Counted from the first letter of the stretch, positions 6,405 through 14,178 are shown. The stretch is 14,782 bases of DNA from Clostridiales bacterium UBA3259 (GCA_002362625.1 DEUP01000017.1:1-14782); one strand, 5' to 3'. The notes: generated by a model not told the origin, from the letters alone. Numbers and translations are program-made.

Positions 6405-7382
6405 ATGAAACGAACCATTCTTGCGATTTTAGCTGCCGCGCTGCTGCTTGGCGGCTGCGGAGCACAGGTACAGCCGGAGACTGTGGGGACGCCTGAGACG
6501 ACGACTGAGGAAGCCCTCCGGGAAATTGTGGACGTCCCGGTCACCTTTACCGATGACCTGGGCAGAGAGGTTACCGTGGAGAACCCAAAGCGGGTGGCTG
6601 TGCTGATTGGGAGCTTTGTGGATATCTGGTGCCTGGCAGGGGGCGCTGACTCCCTGGTGGCGGCGGCAAATGACGCCTGGACCTCCTTTGATAATCTTCC
6701 CCTGGAGGGCGTGACCAATATTGGCTCCTCCAAGGATTTGAACCTGGAATTGATAATTGCCTCGGAGCCGGACTTTATCATTGCCAGCTGCAACACCGCT
6801 CTGGATATTGAGCTGGAGCCTACCTTTGCCGCCATGGGCATCCCCACCGCGTATTTTGAGGTGAGTACCTTCGACCAGTATCTTCACATGCTGGAAATCT
6901 GCACCCAAATCACCGGGAATCAGGATGCCTACCGGCTCCACGGTACGGACATTCAGACGCAGGTGAATGAAGCCATTGCCCGGGCAGACGGCAGCGCCCC
7001 CAAGGTGTTGTATATCCGTTCCTCTTCCTCCAGCTGCAAGGTAAAGAACAGCGAGGGAAGTGTGCTGGGAGAGATGCTCCATGACATGGGCTGCGTGAAC
7101 ATTGCGGACAGCGACACGGGCCTGCTGGAAAACCTGAGCATTGAAGCCATTATGGTGGACGACCCGGACGCCATTTTCCTGGTATACCAGAGCGCCGATC
7201 CCAGTGTGGCGGAGGAGACCTTCCGGAAGACCCTGGGCACCGATCCCGCCTGGGCGACCCTTCGGGCGGTGAAGGAAGGAAGGGTATATGTTATGGATCA
7301 GAAAATGTTCAACCTGAAGCCAAACGCGAAGTGGGGAGAGGCATATGAGCAGCTTGCGGACATCCTTTACCCGGCTGCGTAA
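6405..7382 (+). CDS. FecB/BtuF-type ABC importer substrate-binding lipoprotein
   Basis: A 325-residue extracellular lipoprotein of the cluster that binds iron-siderophore, heme or cobalamin ligands and delivers them to a FecCD permease. The signal sequence ends in a lipobox with C18 (LLLGGC), followed by a T/E-rich linker. The mature protein starts with the typical FTDDLGREVTVENPKRV segment and contains GSSKDLNLELIIASEPDFIIA, typical of this class-III fold with two lobes joined by a rigid helix. The start is the ATG at 6405, with AGAGG 7 bases upstream; a TTG two codons earlier lacks a suitably placed site. It is followed by its permease with a 38-base overlap. The ligand cannot be decided from the sequence; iron chelates are favoured by the siroheme synthase at the end of the operon (inference). 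Confidence 0.9.
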   Translation: MKRTILAILAAALLLGGCGAQVQPETVGTPETTTEEALREIVDVPVTFTDDLGREVTVENPKRVAVLIGSFVDIWCLAGGADSLVAAANDAWTSFDNLPLEGVTNIGSSKDLNLELIIASEPDFIIASCNTALDIELEPTFAAMGIPTAYFEVSTFDQYLHMLEICTQITGNQDAYRLHGTDIQTQVNEAIARADGSAPKVLYIRSSSSSCKVKNSEGSVLGEMLHDMGCVNIADSDTGLLENLSIEAIMVDDPDAIFLVYQSADPSVAEETFRKTLGTDPAWATLRAVKEGRVYVMDQKMFNLKPNAKWGEAYEQLADILYPAA

Positions 7383-8370
7383 CCACCCGCTGGCCCTTTG
7401 CCTGACCCTGCTGGGGATTTTGATGGTGCTGGCGTCTATGAGCATTTGTATCGGCGCGGTGCCTGTTCCCCTGAAGGCGGTGGCGGATGCCCTGTTTCAT
7501 GGGGAAAATGCCAGCGTATACGGTCGGATCGTGCTGTATTCCCGGCTGCCCCGCACCTGCGGAAGCGTGCTTGCGGGGGCGGCTCTGGCGGTTTCCGGCG
7601 TGATTATCCAGACGGTGATGGCGAACCCCTTGGCGGCGCCCCATATTATCGGCGTCAACTCCGGCGCGGGACTGGGGGCGATTTTGTGCTGCGCCTTTTT
7701 TCCGGCGGCGGTGAATCTGATTCCCATTGCGGCGTTTTTGGGCGCCCTGGCGGGCACCATGCTGGTGCTGCTGTTTGCCCAACGCACCGGAGCCTCCCGG
7801 ATTACGCTGGTTCTGGCGGGCGTTGCCATTTCCGGGATGTTCAGCGCCGGAATTGATACCATCATTATGCTGGTGCCGGATGCCCTCACCGGATATACGG
7901 ATTTCCGGGTGGGCGGACTCAACGGGGTGACTATGGCAAAGATTCTGCCCGCGGCGGTGATGATCGCCGCTGCCATGATCACGGCCTTCAGCATGTCGGC
8001 TCAGCTGGACGTGCTGGCCCTGGGCAGTGAGACTGCCCAAAGTCTGGGCCTGTCCGTTCGGCCTGTGCGGCTGATTCTGCTGATTCTGGCCGCTGCCATG
8101 GCAGGCGCTTCTGTCAGCTTCAGCGGCCTGCTGGGGTTTGTGGGGCTGATCGTGCCCCATGTGATGCGCTCCCTGGCAGGGGAGGACAGCCTGCCTCTGA
8201 TGGCGGCCTCCGCGTTGGGAGGCGGGATCCTGCTGACCTTCTGCGACCTTCTGGCCCGTACGGTGGCGTCGCCCTATGAGGTATCCGTGGGCATTGTGTT
8301 AAGCTATATCGGCACGCCCTTCTTCCTGTGGCTGCTGGTGCGCCAGAGAGGGGAGAGAACCCATGATTGA
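7345..8370 (+). CDS. FecCD-family ABC importer permease
   Basis: A 341-residue integral membrane permease that forms the homodimeric channel of a type II ABC importer. Many hydrophobic helices are visible. Family segments include RLPRT, GAALAVSGVIIQTVMANPLAAPHIIG, LLGFVGLIVPHVMRSL (a cytoplasmic coupling region contacting the ATPase) and the C-terminal GTPFFLWLLVRQR. The start ATG at 7345 lies inside the 3' end of the binding-protein gene and is preceded by a strong GGGGAGAGG, so the overlap looks real and implies coupled translation. It overlaps the ATPase gene by 8 bases at the other end. The length is normal for the family. Confidence 0.95.
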   Translation: MSSLRTSFTRLRNHPLALCLTLLGILMVLASMSICIGAVPVPLKAVADALFHGENASVYGRIVLYSRLPRTCGSVLAGAALAVSGVIIQTVMANPLAAPHIIGVNSGAGLGAILCCAFFPAAVNLIPIAAFLGALAGTMLVLLFAQRTGASRITLVLAGVAISGMFSAGIDTIIMLVPDALTGYTDFRVGGLNGVTMAKILPAAVMIAAAMITAFSMSAQLDVLALGSETAQSLGLSVRPVRLILLILAAAMAGASVSFSGLLGFVGLIVPHVMRSLAGEDSLPLMAASALGGGILLTFCDLLARTVASPYEVSVGIVLSYIGTPFFLWLLVRQRGERTHD

Positions 8371-9136
8371 GCTGTGCCATGTATGCGCCGGCTACGGCGA
8401 TACCACCGTGCTGCATGATGTTTCGTTATCCATTCAGCCAGGAGAGGTGCTGATTTTAATTGGTCCCAATGGCTGCGGAAAAAGCACCCTGCTTCGCACC
8501 GCCCTGGGGATGATTCCCAAATCCGGCGGGGAAATCCGAATCGATGGGCGGGAGATTTCCGCCTGTTCCGCCAGAGATGTTGCCCAGCGGGCCGCCTTTT
8601 TGACCCAGTCCCGGGCGGTACCCAATATCACAGCCTATCGAATGGTGCTCCACGCCCGGTTTCCCTATCTGGGCTATCCCCGGCAGTACCGGCGGGAGGA
8701 TCACCAGATCGCGGAGGACGCCCTCCGGCGGATGGACGCCTGGGAGGTGCGGAATCGGCCCATGCCCGCCCTCAGCGGCGGACAGCGGCAAAAGGTGTAT
8801 CTTGCCATGGTGATTGCCCAGCAGACCCAGACGGTTTTGATGGACGAGCCTACCACCTATCTGGACGTGGCCCATCAGTTTCGAACCATGGCGCTGGCAA
8901 GGGCGTTGGCAAAAGAGGGAAAAGCGGTGGCGCTGGTGCTCCACGATCTGCCCATGGCCCTGCAAAACGCGGACCGGGTGGCGGTTTTGGAGCGGGGACG
9001 GATCGTTGGAATGGGAACTCCGGAGGAGGTTTTCCAAAGCAGCGTGCTGGATCGGGTGTTCCGTGTGAACGTGATTCGGGCCGATACCCAGATGGGAATT
9101 CGCTATTTTTGTGTGCCTGAGGAAGGGGAGGGGTGA
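8363..9136 (+). CDS. FecE/BtuD-type ABC importer ATPase
   Basis: A 257-residue ATPase that drives the importer from the cytoplasmic side. Visible motifs in order: Walker A GPNGCGKST (34-42), Q-loop Q82, ABC signature LSGGQ (137-141), Walker B VLMDEP (158-163), D-loop YLD and the switch H194 in LVLHD. The C-terminal part carries the usual GRIVGMGTPEEVF segment. All catalytic elements are intact. It starts within the permease stop region and ends in a GTGA overlapping the possible GTG start of cysG, so the four genes are packed as one translation unit. Confidence 0.95.
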   Translation: MIELCHVCAGYGDTTVLHDVSLSIQPGEVLILIGPNGCGKSTLLRTALGMIPKSGGEIRIDGREISACSARDVAQRAAFLTQSRAVPNITAYRMVLHARFPYLGYPRQYRREDHQIAEDALRRMDAWEVRNRPMPALSGGQRQKVYLAMVIAQQTQTVLMDEPTTYLDVAHQFRTMALARALAKEGKAVALVLHDLPMALQNADRVAVLERGRIVGMGTPEEVFQSSVLDRVFRVNVIRADTQMGIRYFCVPEEGEG

Positions 9137-9138
9137 AT

Positions 9139-10479
9139 ATGGCCTGGTTTCCTATTTTTACGGAGTTGTCCGGAAGAGAAGGATTGATTGTGGGCGGCGG
9201 AACCGTTGCCCTGCGGAAAATCGAAAAGCTGCTGCCCTTTGGCCCTAAGCTGACGGTGGTTGCGCCGGAGATCCAGTCCCGGATCCGGGAGATTCCTGGG
9301 CTGAAGCTTCAGGAGCGCCCCTTTGCGCCTGAAGACGTTCTGGGCGGTCTGGCCTTCGTCATTGCCGCAACGGACAAAGGTGATGAAAATCACGCCATAG
9401 CCGCGCTGTGCCGGGAAAGAAACATCCCGGTGAATGTGGTGGACGATCCCAAGGCCTGTACCTTTCTGTTTCCCGCTCTGGTGCGCAGGGGAAAGCTGAC
9501 GGTGGGTATTTCCACCGCCGGAGCCAGTCCCACGGCGGCGGTACGGCTGAAGGAACAGATTGGGGATCTGCTGCCGGAGGAATACGATAAAATTCTGGAC
9601 TTCCTGGAAGAAAAGCGGCCGGAGGTCAAAAGCTGTGTTCCGGAGGAGAATCACGCCAAAACAATGAAGCGCCTCTGCGACGAGTGCCTGAAGCAGAACG
9701 GTCCGCTGACGGAGGAGACCTTCAACCGGATCCTGAAAGGCGCCAAAGGCCGGGTTGGAAAGGTTGCGCTGGTGGGAGCGGGCTGCGGGAAGGCGGATCT
9801 GCTGACCCTCCGGGCTATGCGGCTGCTGAGAAGCTGCGACGCGGTGGTCTATGATGATCTTATCGACCCGGAGATTCTGGGCATGGCCCCGGAAAGTGCC
9901 CGCCGGATCTATATGGGAAAGCGCAGCGGTGTGCACTCCGCATCCCAGGAGGAGATTTCCCGGACGCTTGTGGAGCTGGGCAAAGAGGGGCTGAATGTGG
10001 TGCGGTTAAAGGGAGGCGACCCCTTCGTCTTTGGACGGGGCGGAGAGGAGGCTCTGGCCCTGAAGGAAGCGGGAATTCCTGTTACGGTGGTTCCCGGCAT
10101 TTCTTCCGCCATTGCCATCCCCGGTGAGGCGGGAATCCCGGTGACCCACCGGCGGCTGAGCAGGGAAGTGCATATCATCACCGCTCACACTGCCGATGAA
10201 GGCGGGAATTACGGGCGTTACAGCGCCCTGGAGGGGACCTTGGTGTTCCTGATGGGCCTGTCCCGGTTGGAAGCCATCGCCTCCCAGCTGATTGCCGGAG
10301 GAAAAAGCCCGGAGACGCCGGCGGCGGTGATCTCCGGCGGAAACGCGCCCATCAGGCAGGCCGTCCGGGGGACGCTTGGGAACATTGCGGTCAGGGCAAA
10401 GGATGTCCGCGCTCCCGCGGTGATTGTGGTTGGCGATGTGGCAGGGTTGGAGCTGTTTCAGGCAAAATCGTTGGAATAA
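9139..10479 (+). CDS. cysG: Siroheme synthase, bifunctional CysG-type
   Basis: A 446-residue fusion enzyme of siroheme (and early cobalamin) synthesis. The N-terminal domain (about 1-165) is the NAD-dependent precorrin-2 dehydrogenase/ferrochelatase, with the nucleotide-binding VGGGTVALRK, the catalytic-region IAATD (D79) and GISTAGASPTAAVRLK. After a linker, the C-terminal domain (about 208-446) is uroporphyrinogen-III C-methyltransferase, with VRLKGGDPFVFGRGGEE and EAGIPVTHR. Its glycine-rich motif reads GAGCGKADLLTL, where most family members have GAGPGDPDLLTL, so this SAM-binding loop is unusual. I prefer the ATG at 9139, 7 bases after GGAGG at 9127-9131; a GTG at 9133 is too close to that site. 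It ends the importer operon. Confidence 0.93.
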   Translation: MAWFPIFTELSGREGLIVGGGTVALRKIEKLLPFGPKLTVVAPEIQSRIREIPGLKLQERPFAPEDVLGGLAFVIAATDKGDENHAIAALCRERNIPVNVVDDPKACTFLFPALVRRGKLTVGISTAGASPTAAVRLKEQIGDLLPEEYDKILDFLEEKRPEVKSCVPEENHAKTMKRLCDECLKQNGPLTEETFNRILKGAKGRVGKVALVGAGCGKADLLTLRAMRLLRSCDAVVYDDLIDPEILGMAPESARRIYMGKRSGVHSASQEEISRTLVELGKEGLNVVRLKGGDPFVFGRGGEEALALKEAGIPVTVVPGISSAIAIPGEAGIPVTHRRLSREVHIITAHTADEGGNYGRYSALEGTLVFLMGLSRLEAIASQLIAGGKSPETPAAVISGGNAPIRQAVRGTLGNIAVRAKDVRAPAVIVVGDVAGLELFQAKSLE

Positions 10480-10519
10480 GGGATGCCCCAGGGGCAGCGC
10501 CCATGCCTTCAAATACACA

Positions 10520-10564
10520 GTTCCCCAAATGGGAAATACATTTGTATTTCTCCATTTGGGGAAC
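10520..10564. repeat. Large near-perfect palindrome between convergent genes
   Basis: The left arm (10520-10540) and the right arm (10543-10564) are inverted copies, GTTCCCCAAATGG followed by GAAATACA, differing by one inserted base. The loop is only about 2-4 bases. It lies between the 3' ends of cysG (plus) and the acetyltransferase gene (minus). It may be a bidirectional terminator, but neither side has a strong T tract. The symmetry would also fit a small mobile or dispersed repeat, or a protein-binding site. Confidence 0.7.
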
Positions 10565-10588
10565 ATTTCTATAGGATCCGTTACTTCC

Positions 10589-11095
10589 TTATCTGAAGAT
10601 GTACAGGTTTTCCGTCCGACTGTCGGAATCCCGCGCTTCCATAAATTCAAAACCAACCTTTTGGCTGACTTTGTTTGAGCCAATATTGTCCCCGTGACAG
10701 GCGATATAGATTGGGGATACGCCGCGGTCGCGGAGCTTATCCACAGCGTACCGCAGCAGCTTCGTACCGAAGCCCTTGTTCCACATGGTGTATCTGACAG
10801 CGTATCCGATATGGCCTACGGCTTTTGCTTCTTCTGCTGTCAGGAATGGGCGAATTTGAATTTCACCTATGAATTGACTGCCGTCTATACACCAATATGT
10901 TTCCATTCGCGGAATCCCATCCGGCAGGTTTTTGCCGCTTTCCAGCATATGGTAGACAGACAAGGCCCGCTGCTTCCAGGCTTCAAAGTCCGCCTCCTCC
11001 ACAGGCATCCACTCGGTAATATGGTTATCAAGCGACTCTTTGCACGCGGACAGGTATTCGTCCAGAAAATTCGTATTCGGCTTTATAAATTCCAT
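10589..11095 (-). CDS. GNAT-family N-acetyltransferase
   Basis: A 168-residue cytoplasmic acetyltransferase. The central part shows a YWCIDGSQFIGEIQIRPF strand pair, then the acetyl-CoA loop NKGFGTKLLRYAVDKLRDRG (about residues 108-127) and the downstream NIGSNKVSQKVGFEF segment typical of the fold. The substrate is not predictable; an amine such as an amino acid, polyamine or antibiotic is possible. GAGG lies 8 bases before the ATG. It is 78 bases downstream of the PLP decarboxylase gene on the same strand. That gap holds only weak short hairpins (for example 11149-11153 with 11160-11164), so read-through from the scf operon is possible but unproven. Confidence 0.88.
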   Translation of the reverse strand: MEFIKPNTNFLDEYLSACKESLDNHITEWMPVEEADFEAWKQRALSVYHMLESGKNLPDGIPRMETYWCIDGSQFIGEIQIRPFLTAEEAKAVGHIGYAVRYTMWNKGFGTKLLRYAVDKLRDRGVSPIYIACHGDNIGSNKVSQKVGFEFMEARDSDSRTENLYIFR

Positions 11096-11173
11096 TGTGT
11101 ATACCTCGGTAAGGATTATTTCGCATACAACCCAGTCTGGGTCGGATACGGGCTTTGCGGCCCGGCGGAAGGA

Positions 11174-12493
11174 TCAGCGCTTTACCACGGAAACGGTAGG
11201 GATTTTGTACTTTTGAAACAGAGAAAGGGCGTTTTTCGTGATGATTTCACCGGATACCGTAATAGGAATGGCCGGAGGACAGGAGACGGTGGGACTGCCG
11301 CAGATCCGGCCCAGGGCCTTCTCAACGGGAATGGTCTCATGAGGGGCGAAAATGGCCTGCCGGGGCGTCATAACCGCCTCTGACGGGATCAAAAGAAGCT
11401 GAGGCTCGGCTAAGGGGGTGCGGGCAGGCAGAGAGAGCAGGGCCTGCTCCAATCGGGCATAGTCCTCCTCCCGGCTCTGGGGAGTGAACATACAGACAAC
11501 ATACCGGTCATCCGCGTATTCCGGCTCGCAGTGATTTGCCCGGAGAAGCTCGGCCACCTGATGGCCGGTATAGCCCAGGGTATGTCCATCCAAAACCACC
11601 TTCACAGGCTCCTGGGAGACATCAGGAATGGGAATTCTCTGGCGAAGCGAATGAACCCGGAGGATACAGCGCTGAAGGGCCTGGGGAAAATTCTGTTCCA
11701 AATAGGCGTTGCACCGGTCCAGGCTTTGGAGAATCAGGTAGGAGGGGCTGGTAGAGCCGAACAGCTCCATGGCTGCCTTGGCCTCCGCTCCCACACGGTC
11801 ATTGGCCCATGGGCTGAGATGCAGATAAGCACCGCCTGTGAGTACCGGCAGAGTCTTGTGAGCGGAGTCACAGCAGATATCGGCTCCCAGATCCATGGGG
11901 TGAAGGCCCAGCCAGTGGAGGTAAGCGCCGTGGGCGTTGTCCACCAGCAGTGGAATCCCGGCCTCATGGCAGACCCGGGCAAGGGCGGATGTATCCGCCA
12001 TCTGCCCCAGATAGTCAGGGCTGGTGATGTAGACGGCGTTTGGCCGGTGGGCGGCAATGGCCGCGGACAAAGCCTGCGGGGTAACGGGACAGGAGCATAG
12101 AGCCGTTCCGGATTCCGGATACAGCCAGACAATGTCCACGTCCAACAGAGCGCAGGCGTAGAGAAAGGCCTTATGGGCATTCCGGGCGGCCAGGATCTTG
12201 CCACGGCCTGCCGGGTTTGTCAAAGCCAGCCCAAGCTTTACCATGGCCCGGATGCACTGGGAGGAGCCTTCCGTGGAATAGAGCGTCCTTCCGGAGCCAA
12301 ACAGCGCCGTGGCGTTAGACTCGCTTTGGGCGATGATGCCATCAGGGGCATACAGTTCATCCGCGCCCCGCACCTCGGTCAGGTCCAGCCCTTCACAGCC
12401 CAGGAAGGGCTGACCCTTGTGCCCGGGCATGTGGAGACGGGAAATCTGCCTTTCCTGGTAGCGCTGGCAGAAATCAAAAACAGGTGTATCCAT
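11174..12493 (-). CDS. Orn/Lys/Arg decarboxylase-family PLP enzyme (YaaO/SpeA-like)
   Basis: A 439-residue fold-type I PLP enzyme of the ornithine/lysine/arginine decarboxylase class. Family motifs are HMPGHKG (21-27), EVRGADELYAPDG (40-52), STEGSS (73-78), LVDNAHGAYLHW (183-194, with D185 for the pyridine nitrogen) and SAHKTLPVLTGGA, where K213 is the Schiff-base lysine. The length matches the small, wing-less decarboxylases such as Bacillus YaaO, not the large inducible enterobacterial enzymes. The most likely product is a diamine (agmatine, cadaverine or putrescine); the substrate is not determined. I chose the ATG at 12493 because it overlaps the scfB stop as TGATG, indicating translational coupling. 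The frame is open 15 codons further upstream, but that extension lies within scfB. Confidence 0.9.
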   Translation of the reverse strand: MDTPVFDFCQRYQERQISRLHMPGHKGQPFLGCEGLDLTEVRGADELYAPDGIIAQSESNATALFGSGRTLYSTEGSSQCIRAMVKLGLALTNPAGRGKILAARNAHKAFLYACALLDVDIVWLYPESGTALCSCPVTPQALSAAIAAHRPNAVYITSPDYLGQMADTSALARVCHEAGIPLLVDNAHGAYLHWLGLHPMDLGADICCDSAHKTLPVLTGGAYLHLSPWANDRVGAEAKAAMELFGSTSPSYLILQSLDRCNAYLEQNFPQALQRCILRVHSLRQRIPIPDVSQEPVKVVLDGHTLGYTGHQVAELLRANHCEPEYADDRYVVCMFTPQSREEDYARLEQALLSLPARTPLAEPQLLLIPSEAVMTPRQAIFAPHETIPVEKALGRICGSPTVSCPPAIPITVSGEIITKNALSLFQKYKIPTVSVVKR

Positions 12494-13875
12494 CAGTCTT
12501 TGGGATAGGCCCTGGCCACCTGCACCATGATGGCGCATTCCATCCGCTTGCGGAACAGATCACAGCCCGGCTCGTAGACGCCCTGGATGGAGCCGGAGGC
12601 ATGGTAGGCGTTGGCGGCGCAACCGCCGGAGCAGTAAAGCCTCGCCCAGCAGCCGTCGCATTCCGGACGGGAATAGGCGTTGCAGCCGCGGAATTCCTCC
12701 CGGAGGGCCTCATTGGTTACGCCGTTCCAAATATCTCCCAGCTTGTAGCTTTCCTCGCCCACGAACTGGTGGCAGGGATACAGGTCGCCCCAGGGAGTGA
12801 CGGCCATATATTCCGTTCCGCTGCCGCAGCCGGAGATCCGCTTGTAAATGCAGGGGCCGCTTTGCAGATCCAGCATGTAGTGATAGAAGGTGAAGGGATC
12901 GCCCTCCTTTTCCTTCTGGAGCATCAGCAGAGCCAGCTCTTCGTACTGCTGCTTGACAATCTCCCGATCCTCGGCAGTCAGGCCGCTGGGATCATCGGGA
13001 GCGCAGACCACAGGCTCCATGGAAAGCTCCCGGAAGCCCAGATCCAGCATACACTGGATATCCTTGACGAAATCCGGATTCGCATGGGTGAAGGTGCCCC
13101 GCATGTAATAGGAGCGGGTACCCCGGGCCTTGACCATTTTCTGGAAATTGGGAACTACCTTATCAAAGCTGCCGTTACCGGCGTAGTCCACCCGGAACCG
13201 GTCGTGGATTTCCTTTCGGCCGTCCAGAGAGAGAACCACATTGTGCATTTCCCGGTTGGCAAACGCAATCACATCGTCGTCAATGAGGACACCGTTGGTG
13301 GTCAGGGTGAACCGGAACTTTTTATGGCAGATCGGCTCCTGGCTGCGGGCGTATTCCACCAGGCGCTTGCATACGTCCCAATTGAGCAGAGGCTCGCCGC
13401 CAAAGAAGTCCACCTCCAAATTGGTACGGGTGCCGGAATTGGCGATGAGAAAGTCCAAAGCCTGCTTGCCCACCTCAAAGCTCATAAGCGCCCGGTCGCC
13501 GTGGTATTTTCCCTGAGAGGCGAAGCAGTAGGAGCAGTTTAAATTGCAGCTGTGAGCCACATGGAGGCACAGAGCCTTCACCACATTGCCGCTTTTTTCC
13601 TTCAGCGACCCTGCCATAGGGGCATAGGTATCCGGGGTGTAGAGCTGGCCGGACCTTACCAGAGCGTCCACATCCTCCCAGCAGGCCTCCAATTCCTGGG
13701 GTGTTACGTCAGGGCGGTGACCGTATTTCTCCATCATTTCGGATACGATCGCTTCCTTATCTCTGGCGGGATAAAGGGCAATGATGTCATAGGCCACTTC
13801 ATCCACACTGTGAATGCCGCCGGAGCAGGTATCCAAAACAATGTTGTAGCCGTTTAGCTGATACTGGTGTACCAT
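12493..13875 (-). CDS. scfB: SCIFF peptide radical SAM maturase
   Basis: A 460-residue radical SAM enzyme that forms thioether crosslinks in the six-cysteine (SCIFF) peptide, homologous to CteB. Residues of about 1-85 match the N-terminal precursor-binding (RRE-like) region. The SAM cluster motif is C110-NLN-C114-SY-C117, followed by FFGGEP (157-162) and the TTNG strand. The C-terminal SPASM-type region is very cysteine-rich (C342, C350, C368, C398, C406, C409, C415, C419, C438), enough to hold two auxiliary [4Fe-4S] clusters. The length and motif order are full-size. AAGGAG lies 8 bases before the ATG. It is 85 bases after scfA, separated by an intrinsic terminator, and coupled to the PLP decarboxylase gene downstream. 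No dedicated exporter or leader peptidase is visible in the window. Confidence 0.95.
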   Translation of the reverse strand: MVHQYQLNGYNIVLDTCSGGIHSVDEVAYDIIALYPARDKEAIVSEMMEKYGHRPDVTPQELEACWEDVDALVRSGQLYTPDTYAPMAGSLKEKSGNVVKALCLHVAHSCNLNCSYCFASQGKYHGDRALMSFEVGKQALDFLIANSGTRTNLEVDFFGGEPLLNWDVCKRLVEYARSQEPICHKKFRFTLTTNGVLIDDDVIAFANREMHNVVLSLDGRKEIHDRFRVDYAGNGSFDKVVPNFQKMVKARGTRSYYMRGTFTHANPDFVKDIQCMLDLGFRELSMEPVVCAPDDPSGLTAEDREIVKQQYEELALLMLQKEKEGDPFTFYHYMLDLQSGPCIYKRISGCGSGTEYMAVTPWGDLYPCHQFVGEESYKLGDIWNGVTNEALREEFRGCNAYSRPECDGCWARLYCSGGCAANAYHASGSIQGVYEPGCDLFRKRMECAIMVQVARAYPKD

Positions 13876-13914
13876 GGGTGATTCTCCTTTTTATTTCTCA
13901 AAGACGCGTTTTTT

Positions 13915-13947
13915 GATAAAAAGGCACTGCTTTCAGCAGTGCCTTTT
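13915..13947 (-). terminator. Intrinsic terminator/attenuator between scfA and scfB
   Basis: An 8-bp GGCACTGC/GCAGTGCC stem (13936-13943 with 13923-13930) has a 5-base loop. It is extended by A4/T4 pairs and followed on the minus strand by TTTTTATC. It lies 14 bases after the scfA stop and 40 bases before the scfB start. It probably stops most transcripts after scfA and lets a fraction read through into scfB. Confidence 0.85.
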
Positions 13948-13960
13948 CAGACTTCGTTTC

Positions 13961-14110
13961 TTACTTGCTCTGCTTGTTCTCGCAGGGCTGGTTTGCAACA
14001 CCGCAGCTGGTCTTGCAAGCGGACTGGCAGGAAGTCTGGCACTCGCCGCAGCCGCCCTTGGCAGCAGAAGCGCACAGATTCTTGGTCTGCAAGGTCTGAA
14101 TTCTTTCCAT
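13961..14110 (-). CDS. scfA: SCIFF (six-cysteine ranthipeptide) precursor, seven-cysteine variant
   Basis: A 49-residue ribosomal peptide precursor beginning MERIQTLQTKNL and containing the hallmark CGECQTSCQSACKTSC block. Cysteines lie at 13, 21, 24, 28, 32, 36 and 43. The last six match the conserved six-cysteine pattern; C13, at the leader boundary, is additional. The residue after C36 is Gly37, whereas the thioether acceptor reported for Clostridium thermocellum CteA is Thr37. The peptide ends in a lysine-rich ENKQSK. A ribosome binding site, GGGAG, lies about 10 bases before the ATG. The downstream gene is its maturase scfB. SCIFF peptides are modified to ranthipeptides, which have been linked to cell-density signalling in clostridia; the function here is not shown. 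Confidence 0.93.
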   Translation of the reverse strand: MERIQTLQTKNLCASAAKGGCGECQTSCQSACKTSCGVANQPCENKQSK

Positions 14111-14146
14111 GATGCATTACTCCCGTCTAAAAAGTATTCTCACTGT

Positions 14147-14165
14147 GTCATTCAGCCGGAATGAC
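14147..14165 (-). promoter_or_regulatory. Hairpin in the scfA 5' leader
   Basis: A 7-bp perfect stem, GTCATTC (14147-14153) with GAATGAC (14159-14165), with a 5-base loop. It lies within the first bases of the predicted scfA transcript (start near 14172) and well before the ribosome binding site. It could protect the 5' end and add to high expression of the small peptide mRNA. Confidence 0.4.
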
Positions 14166-14178
14166 GCTATGATAAGAT

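Noticed and set aside
6429..7445. A 338-codon open frame on the minus strand
   Set aside because: It is the antisense shadow of the ABC binding-protein gene, with no motif or ribosome binding site to support it.
7309..8160. A 283-codon open frame on the minus strand
   Set aside because: It is the antisense shadow of the FecCD permease. Its Q/H/G/R-rich composition is what helix codons give on the opposite strand.
12484..13542. A 352-codon open frame on the plus strand
   Set aside because: It lies antisense to scfB, whose cysteine motifs and coupling are unambiguous. The frame has shadow-type composition and no start signal.
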